Below the pieces are notes generated by a model that was not told where the DNA came from, searched no databases, and saw only the letters and a program-made list of their open reading frames with translations. A DNA stretch of 54,900 nucleotides, taken from Anaerocolumna aminovalerica (GTDB lineage Bacteria > Bacillota > Clostridia > Lachnospirales > Lachnospiraceae). Both the position numbers and the translations under genes were made by a program. Location: positions 1-54,900 of the forward strand of contig NZ_FOWD01000030.1 in NCBI RefSeq assembly GCF_900115365.1, written 5' to 3'. Below, one piece after another: positions 42,587-51,657 of the stretch; within the stretch, counting starts at the first letter, position 1, and every line of letters starts with the position of its first letter.

Positions 42587-42763
42587 ATGGATGTTGCATT
42601 GGCATCAATGGCACTTAGTCAATCTCAATTAATGACCAGCGTTAGTATTGCAGTACTGAAAAATAGTATGGATACGGTGGAGGTCTCCGCAGACAGCATG
42701 ATAAAAATGATGGAACAGTCTGTTACCCCTAACGTAGGTCAAACTATTGATATTAAATTATAA
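42587..42763 (+). CDS. YjfB-family putative motility protein
   Basis: 58 residues, on the plus strand and preceded by AGAGGAGGTG. The sequence pattern MDVALASMALSQSQLMTSVS, then LKNSMDTVEVSADSMIKMME and a C-terminal GQTIDIKL, is that of the YjfB family of small proteins in flagellated Firmicutes (PF14070, named for a putative motility role). Function unknown. It is divergent from trxB and has its own bidirectional terminator. Its presence agrees with the flagellar genes at 51293-53316. Confidence 0.85.
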   Translation: MDVALASMALSQSQLMTSVSIAVLKNSMDTVEVSADSMIKMMEQSVTPNVGQTIDIKL

Positions 42764-42780
42764 TATCGAAAATGTTAGGT

Positions 42781-42823
42781 AAAAAGGCTATTGTAATAAC
42801 AAATGTTATTACAATAGCCTTTT
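42781..42823. terminator. Bidirectional terminator between yjfB and the CPBP gene
   Basis: AAAAGGCTATTGTAATAAC-AAAT-GTTATTACAATAGCCTTTT, a perfect 19-bp stem with A and T tracts on each side. It serves the converging genes at 42587 (+) and 42830 (-). Confidence 0.93.
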
Positions 42824-42829
42824 CATATA

Positions 42830-43903
42830 TTATGAAAGAATATGATTGATATAAATTGACAGGGATGTATTATTTACCTCGTTTATAGAGGGACTGGGCA
42901 TCTGACTGATGATCTCTCCCCAAATCATCAAGGTTACACATACAAGAATACCTATTAACAGACTTGCTGTCATTAACCGCTTCTTTTGTTGATAAGACAG
43001 GTTGTTTTCCCCGGTATCCTGAAAAGAACTCATTTCCATGTTTCCGCCTGGTTTAAATAATCCTTTTATAAAGGTCCATCTTCCTGAATTCTTTGCTATG
43101 GCACGATAAACAATAAATGCCAGAACACTTCCAACAAGTGCGGGAAAAGCGTAAGTCCGTAAAACTAAGCTAAAATCCATTTGGAAGTTTGCCTGAATAC
43201 CTTCTATGGTTTCTGCAGAATTAAAATATCCTGATCCATAAACTTTTTCAAGGTATTCCATCATCTTTGGGTATAAAAACATAATTAATACGGAGTTTCC
43301 ATTGATAAAGAAATGTACTATCATAGTTGACAAGATGGAATCCGTAGCTTCTATCAGAAGGGCAAATATAATACCCATAATAAATGCATAAGAAAATTGA
43401 TTAAAATTCATATGCATGATGCCAAAAAGAAATGCACTTAATAGGATGCCTTTTATGGGACTGACTTTTCTATACTCATTATAAAATATCCCGCGATAAA
43501 CCGTTTCTTCCAGTACACATGGTATAAAGGCAATAATAAACAAACTAATGATAAAGCCATTATTTGTAACAATATTCTCCATAAGCCCGGCTGTATCATT
43601 CTTTACAAAAAGCATTGATATAGCATTGATTAAAGTCATCAAAGGCGAAATTAAATAAGAAAATATAATAATTAAAACTATATTAGACCCTTTAATTTTA
43701 TTAAACCGAATGGCTTTTCCTATGCTGTTTTTGCTAAGTGCCAGATATATTGCTGAGGGAAGCACTAAAATTATTTGCGAAACCAGCAGTATTATAAAAT
43801 AATTATCTGTATAATTAAAAATCCATTGGTTTATGAAATTTCCCACTAAAGAAAGTAATACTGTGGCAAAAAACACGAAATTAATTGTTCTTACTCTATT
43901 CAT
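42830..43903 (-). CDS. CPBP-family intramembrane metalloprotease
   Basis: 357 residues with about eight membrane segments. The CPBP (Abi/CAAX protease-like) motifs are present: EETVYRGIFYNEYRK (EExxxR), then GIMHMNFNQFSYAF with the second histidine motif, and MIVHFFINGN with the third. Members act in prenyl protein processing, bacteriocin self-immunity or stress signalling; the role here is unknown. Not part of an evident operon. ATG preceded by AGGAGTAAGTCA. Confidence 0.88.
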   Translation of the reverse strand: MNRVRTINFVFFATVLLSLVGNFINQWIFNYTDNYFIILLVSQIILVLPSAIYLALSKNSIGKAIRFNKIKGSNIVLIIIFSYLISPLMTLINAISMLFVKNDTAGLMENIVTNNGFIISLFIIAFIPCVLEETVYRGIFYNEYRKVSPIKGILLSAFLFGIMHMNFNQFSYAFIMGIIFALLIEATDSILSTMIVHFFINGNSVLIMFLYPKMMEYLEKVYGSGYFNSAETIEGIQANFQMDFSLVLRTYAFPALVGSVLAFIVYRAIAKNSGRWTFIKGLFKPGGNMEMSSFQDTGENNLSYQQKKRLMTASLLIGILVCVTLMIWGEIISQMPSPSINEVNNTSLSIYINHILS

Positions 43904-43976
43904 TGACTTACTCCTGTCTTCCCATTTTGTAACTGCGTATTTTAATTATAACATAAGCTTATATAGAAACCTTTCA

Positions 43977-44573
43977 TTATAGTACTTCTTTCTCTGCTTT
44001 CCTTACTATAATATTTAACCAGCTTTCATCACGCTCTGTTCTAATATCGGAAGTCTTCCATATCTCCATAATTGTCAAGTCTCTATGTTCTTCCAAAATT
44101 TCTTCAATATCATGAAATTTATAGTCAGCAAAATAACGGCCATTACGATATCCTTGGAAATCTCCATATTTAAAAGACATATATAATACTCCGCCAGGAT
44201 TTAAACTGTCCGATATCTTGCCCAAGATTTCATGTAATTGTTCCGGCGTAGTATGTAATAAAGAAGCACAGGCCCAAATACCATCAAAAACTTCCTGAAA
44301 ATCCAACTCACTAAACTGCATATGAAGTACATCCTGTCCAATATGTATGGATGCAAGCTGGCATAATTCCTCTGAACCATCCATTGCAGTAACGTCAAAA
44401 CCTTTATTAATAAAATAAAGACTATCTCTTCCTGAACCGCAGCCTAAATCTAATATATTACCCGCTTCCGGCAGGTAAGAAATAAACTTCTCCAAGATAT
44501 CTTCAATATTCAAATCCACTGTATTTTCAAAATATATACTGGCGTTCTTATTATAATAATCAATCGAGTCCAA
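43977..44573 (-). CDS. Class I SAM-dependent methyltransferase
   Basis: About 198 residues. Motif I ILDLGCGSGRDSLYF binds S-adenosylmethionine; acidic residue following in VTAMDGSEEL; motif IV-like FDGIWACASLLHTTPEQLHEIL; GGVLYMSFKYG. This is the Methyltransf_25/ubiE-like small methyltransferase group, substrate unknown. I chose TTG at 44573 (AAAGGA with 9-nt spacing); a TTG six codons upstream is the alternative. Solitary, downstream of an AT-rich gap. Confidence 0.85.
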   Translation of the reverse strand: MDSIDYYNKNASIYFENTVDLNIEDILEKFISYLPEAGNILDLGCGSGRDSLYFINKGFDVTAMDGSEELCQLASIHIGQDVLHMQFSELDFQEVFDGIWACASLLHTTPEQLHEILGKISDSLNPGGVLYMSFKYGDFQGYRNGRYFADYKFHDIEEILEEHRDLTIMEIWKTSDIRTERDESWLNIIVRKAEKEVL

Positions 44574-44926
44574 CCAAAACCATCCTTTCAAATTAAACCA
44601 ATACTCCTATTATTTTGATACGATATTCTAATTATATACTATATGGTCAAGAATTTCATTAACTTTATGGAATAAATTTAGTCTTATCTATATAATTCCT
44701 AAATATACCTTCTTCTTTTAAAAAAATATATCAAATAATTTAGAATAATGATATAATAGAAGGGAAATGAAAAAATTGCACCCTTATATGCAATTCTAAG
44801 TGGAGTACCATGATCATGAACGACTTTTTATCCATGAATATAATAGAAAGGGAGTAAGGGATGTGTCAAGGTTATAAACACACTTTACTTCAATAATACA
44901 TGGTAAATAATAAAAGGAGTATTACA
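44574..44926. other. Intergenic region between divergent genes
   Basis: About 350 bp, AT-rich. It holds divergent promoters for the methyltransferase and thioesterase; TATAAT at 44752-44757 is the best plus-strand -10 box, with a weak ATATCA 18 nt upstream. Two very short frames (15 and 11 codons, starting near 44809 and 44861) follow AGTGGAG and AGGGAGTAAGGG, but I do not call them genes. Confidence 0.5.
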
Positions 44927-45631
44927 ATGTATAGTTTCAAAAGCCGTGTTCGCTATAGCGAGGTTGATAGAAATAGAAAAATGGATTTAACCTCAATAAT
45001 AAATTATTTTCAAGATTGTAGTACATTTCAATCAGAAGACATTGGATTAGGTATAGGCTATCTTTCAGATAAGAAACGTGTATGGTTATTAAATTCCTGG
45101 CAGATTATTGTGAACCGCTATCCTGTTTTAGGTGAGGATATTACTACTTCAACCTGGGCTTATGATTTTAAAAGTATGTACGGCTATCGTAATTTTATGA
45201 TTCAGGATTCTCATGGAGAAGTTGCAGCGGTTGCCAATTCCATCTGGGTATATCTTGACTCTGAAACCTACCGCCCTGTTAAGGTTACTGAGGAAGAGGT
45301 GCGTGGTTACTTAGCTGAAGAGAAATACAATATGGAATATGCCCCCCGTAAAATAGATATACCTGAGAAGCTCACCAGATTAACATCATTCCCTGTTATC
45401 CGTTCTAATATCGATACTAATAATCATGTAAACAATGGGCAATATATTAAAATGGCAGAAGAATTTTTACCTTTGGGCTTTCAGATCAAACAAATGCGTG
45501 CAGAATATAAAATGCCTGCTGTTCTGGGTGATACTATAATACCTTACATTTCAAAAGAAGATAATAAATGTACCCTAGTGCTGTCAAACACAGAGGACAA
45601 GCCTTATGCCATAATAGAATTTACACAGTGA
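44927..45631 (+). CDS. Acyl-ACP thioesterase
   Basis: 234 residues with two hot-dog domains. N-terminal RVRYSEVDRNRKMDLTSIINYFQDCSTFQSEDIG is the FatA/FatB-like bacterial thioesterase start, followed by VWLLNSWQIIVNRYPVLGE and the C-terminal FPVIRSNIDTNNHVNNGQY with the catalytic Asn/His region. Releases fatty acids from acyl carrier protein. Usual length for the bacterial type. I chose ATG at 44927 with AAAGGAG and 7-nt spacing, nine codons inside the open frame. Single gene. Confidence 0.92.
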   Translation: MYSFKSRVRYSEVDRNRKMDLTSIINYFQDCSTFQSEDIGLGIGYLSDKKRVWLLNSWQIIVNRYPVLGEDITTSTWAYDFKSMYGYRNFMIQDSHGEVAAVANSIWVYLDSETYRPVKVTEEEVRGYLAEEKYNMEYAPRKIDIPEKLTRLTSFPVIRSNIDTNNHVNNGQYIKMAEEFLPLGFQIKQMRAEYKMPAVLGDTIIPYISKEDNKCTLVLSNTEDKPYAIIEFTQ

Positions 45632-45640
45632 GGAATAATA

Positions 45641-45690
45641 CTAATCTACGTTAGAAAATCTTCGGAAAACCGCATTTAGATTGTTTTTTG
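45641..45690 (+). terminator. Probable terminator of the thioesterase gene
   Basis: AATCTA (45642) and TAGATT (45677) close a stem with an inner CGG/CCG hairpin, followed by GTTTTTTG. Moderate quality. Confidence 0.55.
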
Positions 45691-45742
45691 AACACATATT
45701 AGTTATAGTATTTCATAATAAAATGTTACAATAGGAGGCTTT

Positions 45743-46579
45743 ATGATAAAATTAGGAGAAATTCAAATTCTGAAGGTTATTAAAACTTCTGATTTTGGAG
45801 TATATCTAGGAGAATTTGCAAACAGTGAAGAAAAAGTACTCTTACCAAAAAATCAGGTACCAAAGGATATAAAGATTGGTGAGGAAATTAAAGTATTTAT
45901 ATACAAAGATTCTGAAGACAGAATCATAGCAACAACTACCATTCCCCAATTAACATTGGGTAAAACAGCGCTATTAAGAGTAAAAGAAGTAACCTCCATT
46001 GGTGCATTCCTTGATTGGGGACTGGCAAAAGACTTATTACTTCCATTTAAAGAACAGACTGCACGAGTTCATACGGGGGAAGATGTGTTAGTTGCCCTCT
46101 ATATCGACAAAAGTAACCGTCTATGTGCTACCATGAAAGTATATGATTATCTTTCATGTGATTCTCCATATAAAAAAGATGACCGTGTTATAGGAATTGT
46201 ATACGAAATCATAGATGCATTTGGCGCTTTTGTTGCTGTTGATAACCTTTATTGCGGTTTAATACCTTTAAAAGAATTGCATCGTCCGTTAAAACCAGGT
46301 GATAGTGTAGAAGCAAGAGTAATCCATGTAAAAGAGGATGGTAAATTAGATTTAAGCCTTCGTGAAAAAGCCTATGTACAAATGGACGCAGATGCTGAAA
46401 TGATTTTCAAAAAGCTTCAAGAAGCCGGCGGCTTTTTACCCTACCATGATAAAACAGATTCCGAAGTAATTAAGGATCAATTCAATCTGAGTAAAAATGC
46501 TTTTAAACGCGGAATCGGCCGCCTTCTTAAAGAAGGCCGCATCCATATTACCGATTCCGGTATTAGTGAAATAAAATAA
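45743..46579 (+). CDS. cvfB: CvfB/YitL-type S1 RNA-binding protein
   Basis: 278 residues. Three S1-like domains: LGEIQILKVIKTSDFGVYLG, LLRVKEVTSIGAFLDWGLAKDLLLP, and RVIGIVYEIIDAFGAFVAVD. A C-terminal winged helix follows (EVIKDQFNLSKNAFKRGIGRLLKEGRI). In Staphylococcus CvfB affects virulence gene expression through RNA binding; here a general RNA-binding regulator is the safe reading. Normal length. Ribosome binding site AGGAGG 4-5 nt before ATG. Single gene, ending in a bidirectional terminator shared with the opposing gene. Confidence 0.93.
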   Translation: MIKLGEIQILKVIKTSDFGVYLGEFANSEEKVLLPKNQVPKDIKIGEEIKVFIYKDSEDRIIATTTIPQLTLGKTALLRVKEVTSIGAFLDWGLAKDLLLPFKEQTARVHTGEDVLVALYIDKSNRLCATMKVYDYLSCDSPYKKDDRVIGIVYEIIDAFGAFVAVDNLYCGLIPLKELHRPLKPGDSVEARVIHVKEDGKLDLSLREKAYVQMDADAEMIFKKLQEAGGFLPYHDKTDSEVIKDQFNLSKNAFKRGIGRLLKEGRIHITDSGISEIK

Positions 46580-46607
46580 AATTTTGCTATAATTCCATAA
46601 ATGAAAT

Positions 46608-46663
46608 AAAACTCCGAAAATGCTGTTCCTGCTTATAAAGCAATTCTGCACTTTCGGAGTTTA
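46608..46663. terminator. Bidirectional terminator between cvfB and yvyF
   Basis: AAACTCCGAAAATGC and GCACTTTCGGAGTTT pair (one bulge) around a 24-nt loop, with A-rich and T-rich flanks on both sides. It lies between the convergent gene ends at 46579 and 46668. Confidence 0.88.
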
Positions 46664-46667
46664 TAAT

Positions 46668-47117
46668 TTAACTCATATTGTTATTGTTCTTTGGTTTTTC
46701 CACATCTTTATTATCCAGAAAACGCATTTTGGCATTGTCTTTATAATCTTTTCTTTTTGGTTTCGGTTGTGGTTCCGGTTCTCTATAAATATTACTTAAA
46801 TTATTTGCCAGTTTATCTTTGCAGGATTGGCAAAAACGTCCGGTACGAATCATGGTACCACATTTTTCACATTCTATTCCTACTACTGAATTATCAGCGA
46901 AGGCAAGGCGTTCTTCTCTTATCCATTTTCTGATTTGACCGGGTGTTACATCATTTTCTTCGGAAACTTCTTGTATACCGGCACCAGGATGATCATATAG
47001 ATATGATTTTACTTGCCCGAACTTCTCATCCAGTTTTTTTGAACAATTAGGACATAAACTTGATACCCCTATATAATTAAATAATTTACCACATTCATTA
47101 CAATTTCTAACATCCAT
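46668..47117 (-). CDS. YvyF-like flagellar operon zinc-ribbon protein
   Basis: 149 residues. Two zinc ribbons: CNECGKLF...CPNCSKK at the N-terminus and CEKCGTMIRTGRFCQSC toward the C-terminus. Between them is a winged-helix-like segment (YLYDHPGAGIQEVSEENDVTPGQIRKWIREERL). The tail is basic and proline-rich. It matches YvyF, found after comF and before flgM in Bacillus; here comF lies just upstream, but flgM is absent because the operon ends at the terminator. I chose ATG at 47117; the frame is open 13 codons further. Confidence 0.85.
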   Translation of the reverse strand: MDVRNCNECGKLFNYIGVSSLCPNCSKKLDEKFGQVKSYLYDHPGAGIQEVSEENDVTPGQIRKWIREERLAFADNSVVGIECEKCGTMIRTGRFCQSCKDKLANNLSNIYREPEPQPKPKRKDYKDNAKMRFLDNKDVEKPKNNNNMS

Positions 47118-47177
47118 TTCTATAACCTTGCTCCTTTCAAAGTATTGAAAGAACAAAATTCTTTCAACCTTTTCTCC

Positions 47178-47933
47178 TTAGTATCCTTTCCCAATGCAAA
47201 TACTAATAAAATAAACTTCTTCTATTCCATTTTGCAGTAAAATTCCTGTACACGCTTCCATGGTGCTTCCTGTAGTATATATATCGTCGACCAACAATAC
47301 TTTACGAACTTTTCTATTATATTTCACTTCGTATTGAAGCAGCTCTTTTTTAGAAAAAGTAAATGCTTTCAAAAGATTCTTTAATCTTTCTTTATCATTT
47401 AATTGTTTCTGAGGCAACGTTTTACGGTCTCTTTTTAGAAGATGAGAAATAACCGGTATATTTAGCTTTTCACCGATTCCTTTTGCCAGGACTTCAGCTT
47501 GGTTGTATCCTCTTTGAATTTGTTTGGATTTATGAATGGGAATTGGAACTAAAACATCTGGTGCAATTTTTTGGATTTCTGCACGAAATTTTTTAACTAA
47601 TTCTTCTGCGTAGAAATCACTATACTCCTGCCTCCCATGAAACTTAAACTCCGCAATGGATTTTTTCATGTTGGCGTCATAAACCCATAATGCAAAACCT
47701 TTTTCATACTGGTGATGTTTTGTAAAACAGTCCAGACAATATTCAATTTCTTCTGAATCTATAGGTTTACTGCATTTTTTACATCGAGGTTCTTCTATAG
47801 GTATTAATTTTGATTTACATGGGGGACAAGCTAATTCTCCCCTAGGAACTACTATTTTCCCACAAATGGGACATCTTCTTGGATACAGTATATTGGTAAT
47901 TGTCTTTAGTAAAATATTCTCCCTCATCTTCAC
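47178..47933 (-). CDS. comF: ComF-family phosphoribosyltransferase-like competence protein
   Basis: 251 residues. N-terminal zinc knuckles CPICG...CPPC and CKKCSKPI...CLDC; C-terminal PRTase fold with VLLVDDIYTTGSTMEACTGIL, the PRPP-binding loop. LVPIPIHKSKQIQRGYNQAEVLA is the ComFC hallmark. ComFC assists DNA uptake in naturally competent bacteria, but homologues are widespread and may have other roles. Starts within 10 nt of the upstream nucleotidyltransferase gene; GTG at 47933 or ATG at 47927. yvyF follows after 60 bp. Confidence 0.92.
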   Translation of the reverse strand: MKMRENILLKTITNILYPRRCPICGKIVVPRGELACPPCKSKLIPIEEPRCKKCSKPIDSEEIEYCLDCFTKHHQYEKGFALWVYDANMKKSIAEFKFHGRQEYSDFYAEELVKKFRAEIQKIAPDVLVPIPIHKSKQIQRGYNQAEVLAKGIGEKLNIPVISHLLKRDRKTLPQKQLNDKERLKNLLKAFTFSKKELLQYEVKYNRKVRKVLLVDDIYTTGSTMEACTGILLQNGIEEVYFISICIGKGY

Positions 47934-47938
47934 CTATT

Positions 47939-48850
47939 CTAATAAAGTTTAGCAGGATAAACCCCTTTATCAACCAACGCCTGAATTGATTCTGCAACCA
48001 ATTCCTTATCTTCTTTATATGTTACACCAAACCATTTGTCTGTAGTTCTTAGCACGTGTACCACTGCTTTATCTTCCTTAATGAGTGAACCAACTACTTC
48101 CGGAAGTAAATATTCTGCTTTTAATTCTGTTCCGTTCTTCTGAAGGAATTCAACAAATCCTGTTTTTAACTCTTTTAAGAAATCCGGAGTAAAGCCCCAC
48201 ATGTTCATTGATACAGCACTTTCAATATCAATTTCAATTGGATTTCCTGCTTTATCAACAGCTACTGCCTTATCCCCTTCTTGTTTTATTCCGCTTGTTT
48301 CAACAATGTCTACTAAGATTCCCTGTTCATTTACCTTGCATACACCTCTGGTAACAGTACCGTTTTCACTTAAGGTATTGCCAAGTATAAAACCAGCCAT
48401 GCATACATCATATTTATCAGAATTGTTTGTACTGTTTACTAAATAATCGTGAATCTTAACGAAAGCATCTTTACCATAATAATCATCTGCATTAATAACT
48501 GCAAATGGTTCCTTTACTACATCAATACAGCTTAATACAGCTTGTCCTGTTCCCCATGGTTTTGTTCTTTCAACCGGCTTTGTAAAGCCCTGAGGAAGAT
48601 TGTCAATTTCCTGGAATACGTATTCTGTTTCAATTTTTTTTTCTATACGATTGCCTATAACTTCTTTGAAATCTTTTTCCAGATCTTTTCTTATAATAAA
48701 CACTACCTTATTAAATCCAGCTTCTATAGCATCATGAATGGAATAATCCATAATGATTTCTCCACTGGGTCCTACAGGTTCTAACTGTTTAATTCCTCCA
48801 AATCTGCTGCCTAATCCAGCAGCCATTATAACCAATGCTGTCTTTTTCAT
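47939..48850 (-). CDS. Sugar-phosphate nucleotidyltransferase
   Basis: 303 residues. Rossmann-like NTP-transferase fold: LVIMAAGLGSRFGGIKQLEPVGPSGE is the nucleotide loop with the conserved lysine, followed by PWGTGQAVLSC and FAVINADDYYGKDAF (metal-binding aspartates). Activates a sugar-1-phosphate to an NDP-sugar; the sugar is not predictable, though the layout resembles UTP-glucose-1-phosphate uridylyltransferase-like proteins of Clostridia. ATG at 48850 is preceded by AAGGAATAGTATT; an earlier start at 48868 lacks support. Probably transcribed with comF and yvyF. Confidence 0.88.
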   Translation of the reverse strand: MKKTALVIMAAGLGSRFGGIKQLEPVGPSGEIIMDYSIHDAIEAGFNKVVFIIRKDLEKDFKEVIGNRIEKKIETEYVFQEIDNLPQGFTKPVERTKPWGTGQAVLSCIDVVKEPFAVINADDYYGKDAFVKIHDYLVNSTNNSDKYDVCMAGFILGNTLSENGTVTRGVCKVNEQGILVDIVETSGIKQEGDKAVAVDKAGNPIEIDIESAVSMNMWGFTPDFLKELKTGFVEFLQKNGTELKAEYLLPEVVGSLIKEDKAVVHVLRTTDKWFGVTYKEDKELVAESIQALVDKGVYPAKLY

Positions 48851-48975
48851 AATACTATTCCTTTCCAATCCTTGTTATATCATTTTATTAATACCTTGCT
48901 ATTTCATTATATTATACCTTATTATCATTAAAAATGCACCTATATTTTTAGTCACTGGCCCATAATTACATTCTA

Positions 48976-51198
48976 TTATATGGCTTCTAATTCTTTTATC
49001 CGATCAGATAAACTGGAGTATCTATGCTGTTCGCTTTCGTTATCAATCATTACCTGTACCGTATTCTCACTGCCAACTATAACTACACAGTCTTTGGCAC
49101 GTGTTACAGCAGTATACAGAAGATTTCGATTAAACAACATTCGAGGTCCTGATAATAGCGGCATTATAACGGCAGGATATTCACTGCCTTGAGATTTATG
49201 AATAGTAATGGCATATGCCAATTCCAGCTCTTCTAACTGGCTAAAGGTATACTCCACCATTCTTCCTTCATCAAATTCAATGATAACCAGCTCTGCAAAA
49301 AGATTGATTTCTTTAATGATTCCCATATCACCATTAAATACACCGGTTCCACTTTCTGTTGTAATACCATATTTACTCTTCGATTCCCAAGTAAGCTGAT
49401 AATTATTTTTAATCTGCATCACTTTATCCCCTTCCCGGAAGATACAGTTGTGGAATTCTTTTTCTTTTTTATTTGAATTAGGTGGATTAATGTACTGCTG
49501 CAATACTTGATTTAGCCGCTCTACTCCTAATTCCCCTTTTCTCATGGGGGTTAATACCTGAATGTCAAAGGTAGTGGCATTAACGTACTTCGGGATTTTC
49601 TGGCTGACTAAGGTAATTATATTTTGGATAATTATATTGGTATTATCTCTTTTTAGCAGGAAAAAGTCTTTGCTTTTATTATCCAGCTTTATACTTTCTC
49701 CTGCATTTATTTTATGTGCATTAACAATAATATCACTTTCAGATGCCTGTCTGAAAATCTTAGTAAGCTTAACTACGTTAAAATTATGGGAATTTATAAT
49801 ATCCTTTAATACATTTCCTGGACCAACGGAAGGAAGTTGGTTAACATCCCCAACCAATATCAAACGTGTTCCTACGGTAATAGCCTTTAATAAGGAATTC
49901 ATAAGAGTAATATCCACCATTGACATCTCATCTATAATAATAACATCCGTTTCTAGTGGATTTGCTTCATTTCTTTCAAAAAGTAATTTACTGTCTAAAT
50001 CACCGGACATTCTTGAAATTTCTAACAATCGGTGAATGGTTCTGGCCTCATAGCCTGTGGTTTCGGTCATTCGCTTGGCTGCTCTTCCGGTAGGTGCAGC
50101 TAATAGAATATCCATTCCTTCCGCTTCAAAAAAACGGATTATGGCATTTATGGTGGTGGTCTTACCGGTACCGGGTCCGCCAGTAAGTATTAAAATGCCA
50201 TTTCTGGCAGCTTCTATTACCCCAGTCCTTTGCAACTCATCCAGTTCAATTTTAAACTGTTTCTCTACAGAAACTAACCTTTGCTCAATTTCTGTAATTG
50301 TAAAATCATGCTTTATATTTAAGTCACACAACATCTTTGCTGTATTTAGTTCCATATAATAAAGGCTGGTGCCATAGATTAATTTCTTACCTTCAGCTTC
50401 ACGGATCATGATCTTCCGATCCATAGCCAGATCTGTAATATGATAATCCATGCTCTGGGCAGCTATTCCTAATAACTCTGTGGTCTTATATTTTAGTATT
50501 TCTTCTGGTAAGTAGACATGCCCAGCACCGCTGGCCTGCAAAAGCACATACAAAAGGCCTGCCTTAATTCTATAATCCGAATTAATTCCAATTCCTACTT
50601 TAGCGGCAATTTCATCGGCTAACTTAAAACCAATCCCACTGATATCCTCTGCCAATCTATAGGGATTTTCTTTTACCACATCATACATCTTTTGTCCGTA
50701 TTCTTTATATATCTTAACTGCAAAAGTATTTGATATGCCATATTGTTGTAAAAATAACATGGCATCACGCATATCCTGTTTTTCTTCAAACTGATTTGCT
50801 ATTTCTCTTGCCATTTTCTCGCTGATACCTTTTACTTCTGAAAGTCTTTCCGGTTCCTCTTTCATTACTCGAAAGGTATCCTCCTTGAACCTTCTGACAA
50901 TGCGGGCAGCAAGGGCATTTCCGATACCTTTAATGGCTCCGGAGCCTAAATAACGCTCCATAGACTGTATATCTTCCGGCTTCTTAAATTCATAACTTTC
51001 TACCTGAAATTGTTCTCCATATATTTGATGTTCTATATAACTTCCACTGGCTTTGATAAAATCCCCTTCACCAATAAAAGTAAAAGAACCAACGCAAGTA
51101 ATCTCCGTATCATCGTTTACCAAAGACAGTACCGTATATCCGTTTTCCGTATTCCGAAAGACTATTTTTTCCACACAGCCTTCTAAAATTTCAGCCAC
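48976..51198 (-). CDS. recD2: RecD2-type DNA helicase
   Basis: 740 residues. N-terminal OB-like segment (EGCVEKIVFRNTENGYTVLSL), helix-hairpin-helix region with KGIGNALAARIV, then SF1B helicase motifs: Walker A TGGPGTGKTTT (around 345), GRAAKRMTETTG (Ia), VIIIDEMSMVD (II), LVGDVNQLPSVGPG (III), VQVLTPMRKGELG (IV), YAITIHKSQGSEYP (V), YTAVTRAKDCV (VI). 5'-3' helicase in DNA repair and replication fork stability without RecBC. Start GTG at 51198 after AAGGAGGTGACTCG. Separated from the flagellar genes by a terminator. Confidence 0.95.
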   Translation of the reverse strand: MAEILEGCVEKIVFRNTENGYTVLSLVNDDTEITCVGSFTFIGEGDFIKASGSYIEHQIYGEQFQVESYEFKKPEDIQSMERYLGSGAIKGIGNALAARIVRRFKEDTFRVMKEEPERLSEVKGISEKMAREIANQFEEKQDMRDAMLFLQQYGISNTFAVKIYKEYGQKMYDVVKENPYRLAEDISGIGFKLADEIAAKVGIGINSDYRIKAGLLYVLLQASGAGHVYLPEEILKYKTTELLGIAAQSMDYHITDLAMDRKIMIREAEGKKLIYGTSLYYMELNTAKMLCDLNIKHDFTITEIEQRLVSVEKQFKIELDELQRTGVIEAARNGILILTGGPGTGKTTTINAIIRFFEAEGMDILLAAPTGRAAKRMTETTGYEARTIHRLLEISRMSGDLDSKLLFERNEANPLETDVIIIDEMSMVDITLMNSLLKAITVGTRLILVGDVNQLPSVGPGNVLKDIINSHNFNVVKLTKIFRQASESDIIVNAHKINAGESIKLDNKSKDFFLLKRDNTNIIIQNIITLVSQKIPKYVNATTFDIQVLTPMRKGELGVERLNQVLQQYINPPNSNKKEKEFHNCIFREGDKVMQIKNNYQLTWESKSKYGITTESGTGVFNGDMGIIKEINLFAELVIIEFDEGRMVEYTFSQLEELELAYAITIHKSQGSEYPAVIMPLLSGPRMLFNRNLLYTAVTRAKDCVVIVGSENTVQVMIDNESEQHRYSSLSDRIKELEAI

Positions 51199-51218
51199 CG
51201 AGTCACCTCCTTAAGAGT

Positions 51219-51255
51219 AAAAAAGGAACAGCTATGTAGATAACTGCTCCTTTTA
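51219..51255 (-). terminator. Terminator after the flagellar rod genes
   Basis: Minus strand AAAAGGAGCAGTTAT/ATAGCTGTTCCTTTT stem with a short loop, then TTTTTTACTC. It closes the mreB-flhO-flgG-rod-binding transcript 40 nt after the last stop. Confidence 0.9.
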
Positions 51256-51292
51256 TGTATCCTATTAGCATACTATCTGATAGCATACTTTT

Positions 51293-51625
51293 TTAGCTTC
51301 TTTTCATTGATTCATAAAGCATTTGTGCGATGCCTAATTCTCCGCTTTCCGTAATATTCTCCGAATACTTCTGATAGAGCATATCACCAAAATAATTCAT
51401 ATAATCATTTTCTTCTTCGCTATTTGGAACAGTTTTTCTCATTGCTTTGATTACTTGCTCTACAAAATATGTTTCAAAGCTCTTACAAGCTTCCATTAAA
51501 TCTTCGTCCGGCATCTTATCTATATTATTATCTTTTAATTTGGATTCCAGTTTCTTTGTGCCTGAATTCTCCATATTGGAAACAGGGAGCTGAAACATGG
51601 AACCGCTTCCGATTGATATACTCAT
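51293..51625 (-). CDS. FlgJ-type rod-binding protein
   Basis: 110 residues matching only the N-terminal rod-binding domain of FlgJ: DEDLMEACKSFETYFVEQVIKAMRKTVP, then MLYQKYSENITESGELGIAQMLYESM. It lacks the muramidase domain of enterobacterial FlgJ, as is normal in many Firmicutes. Presumably helps cap or guide rod assembly. Last gene of the run; the ATG at 51625 has only a distant GAGGAAAG upstream. Confidence 0.88.
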   Translation of the reverse strand: MSISIGSGSMFQLPVSNMENSGTKKLESKLKDNNIDKMPDEDLMEACKSFETYFVEQVIKAMRKTVPNSEEENDYMNYFGDMLYQKYSENITESGELGIAQMLYESMKRS

Positions 51626-51657
51626 AATAGTAACCCCGACTTTCCTCTTATCGTATA

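Noticed and set aside
44809-44893. Two tiny frames (15 and 11 codons) before the thioesterase gene as leader peptides
   Set aside because: Ribosome binding sites are present, but the peptides show no regulatory codon bias and no attenuator hairpin follows.
49562-50035. 157-residue open frame opposite recD2
   Set aside because: Lies fully antisense to helicase motifs III-IV; low-complexity hydrophobic translation typical of shadow frames.
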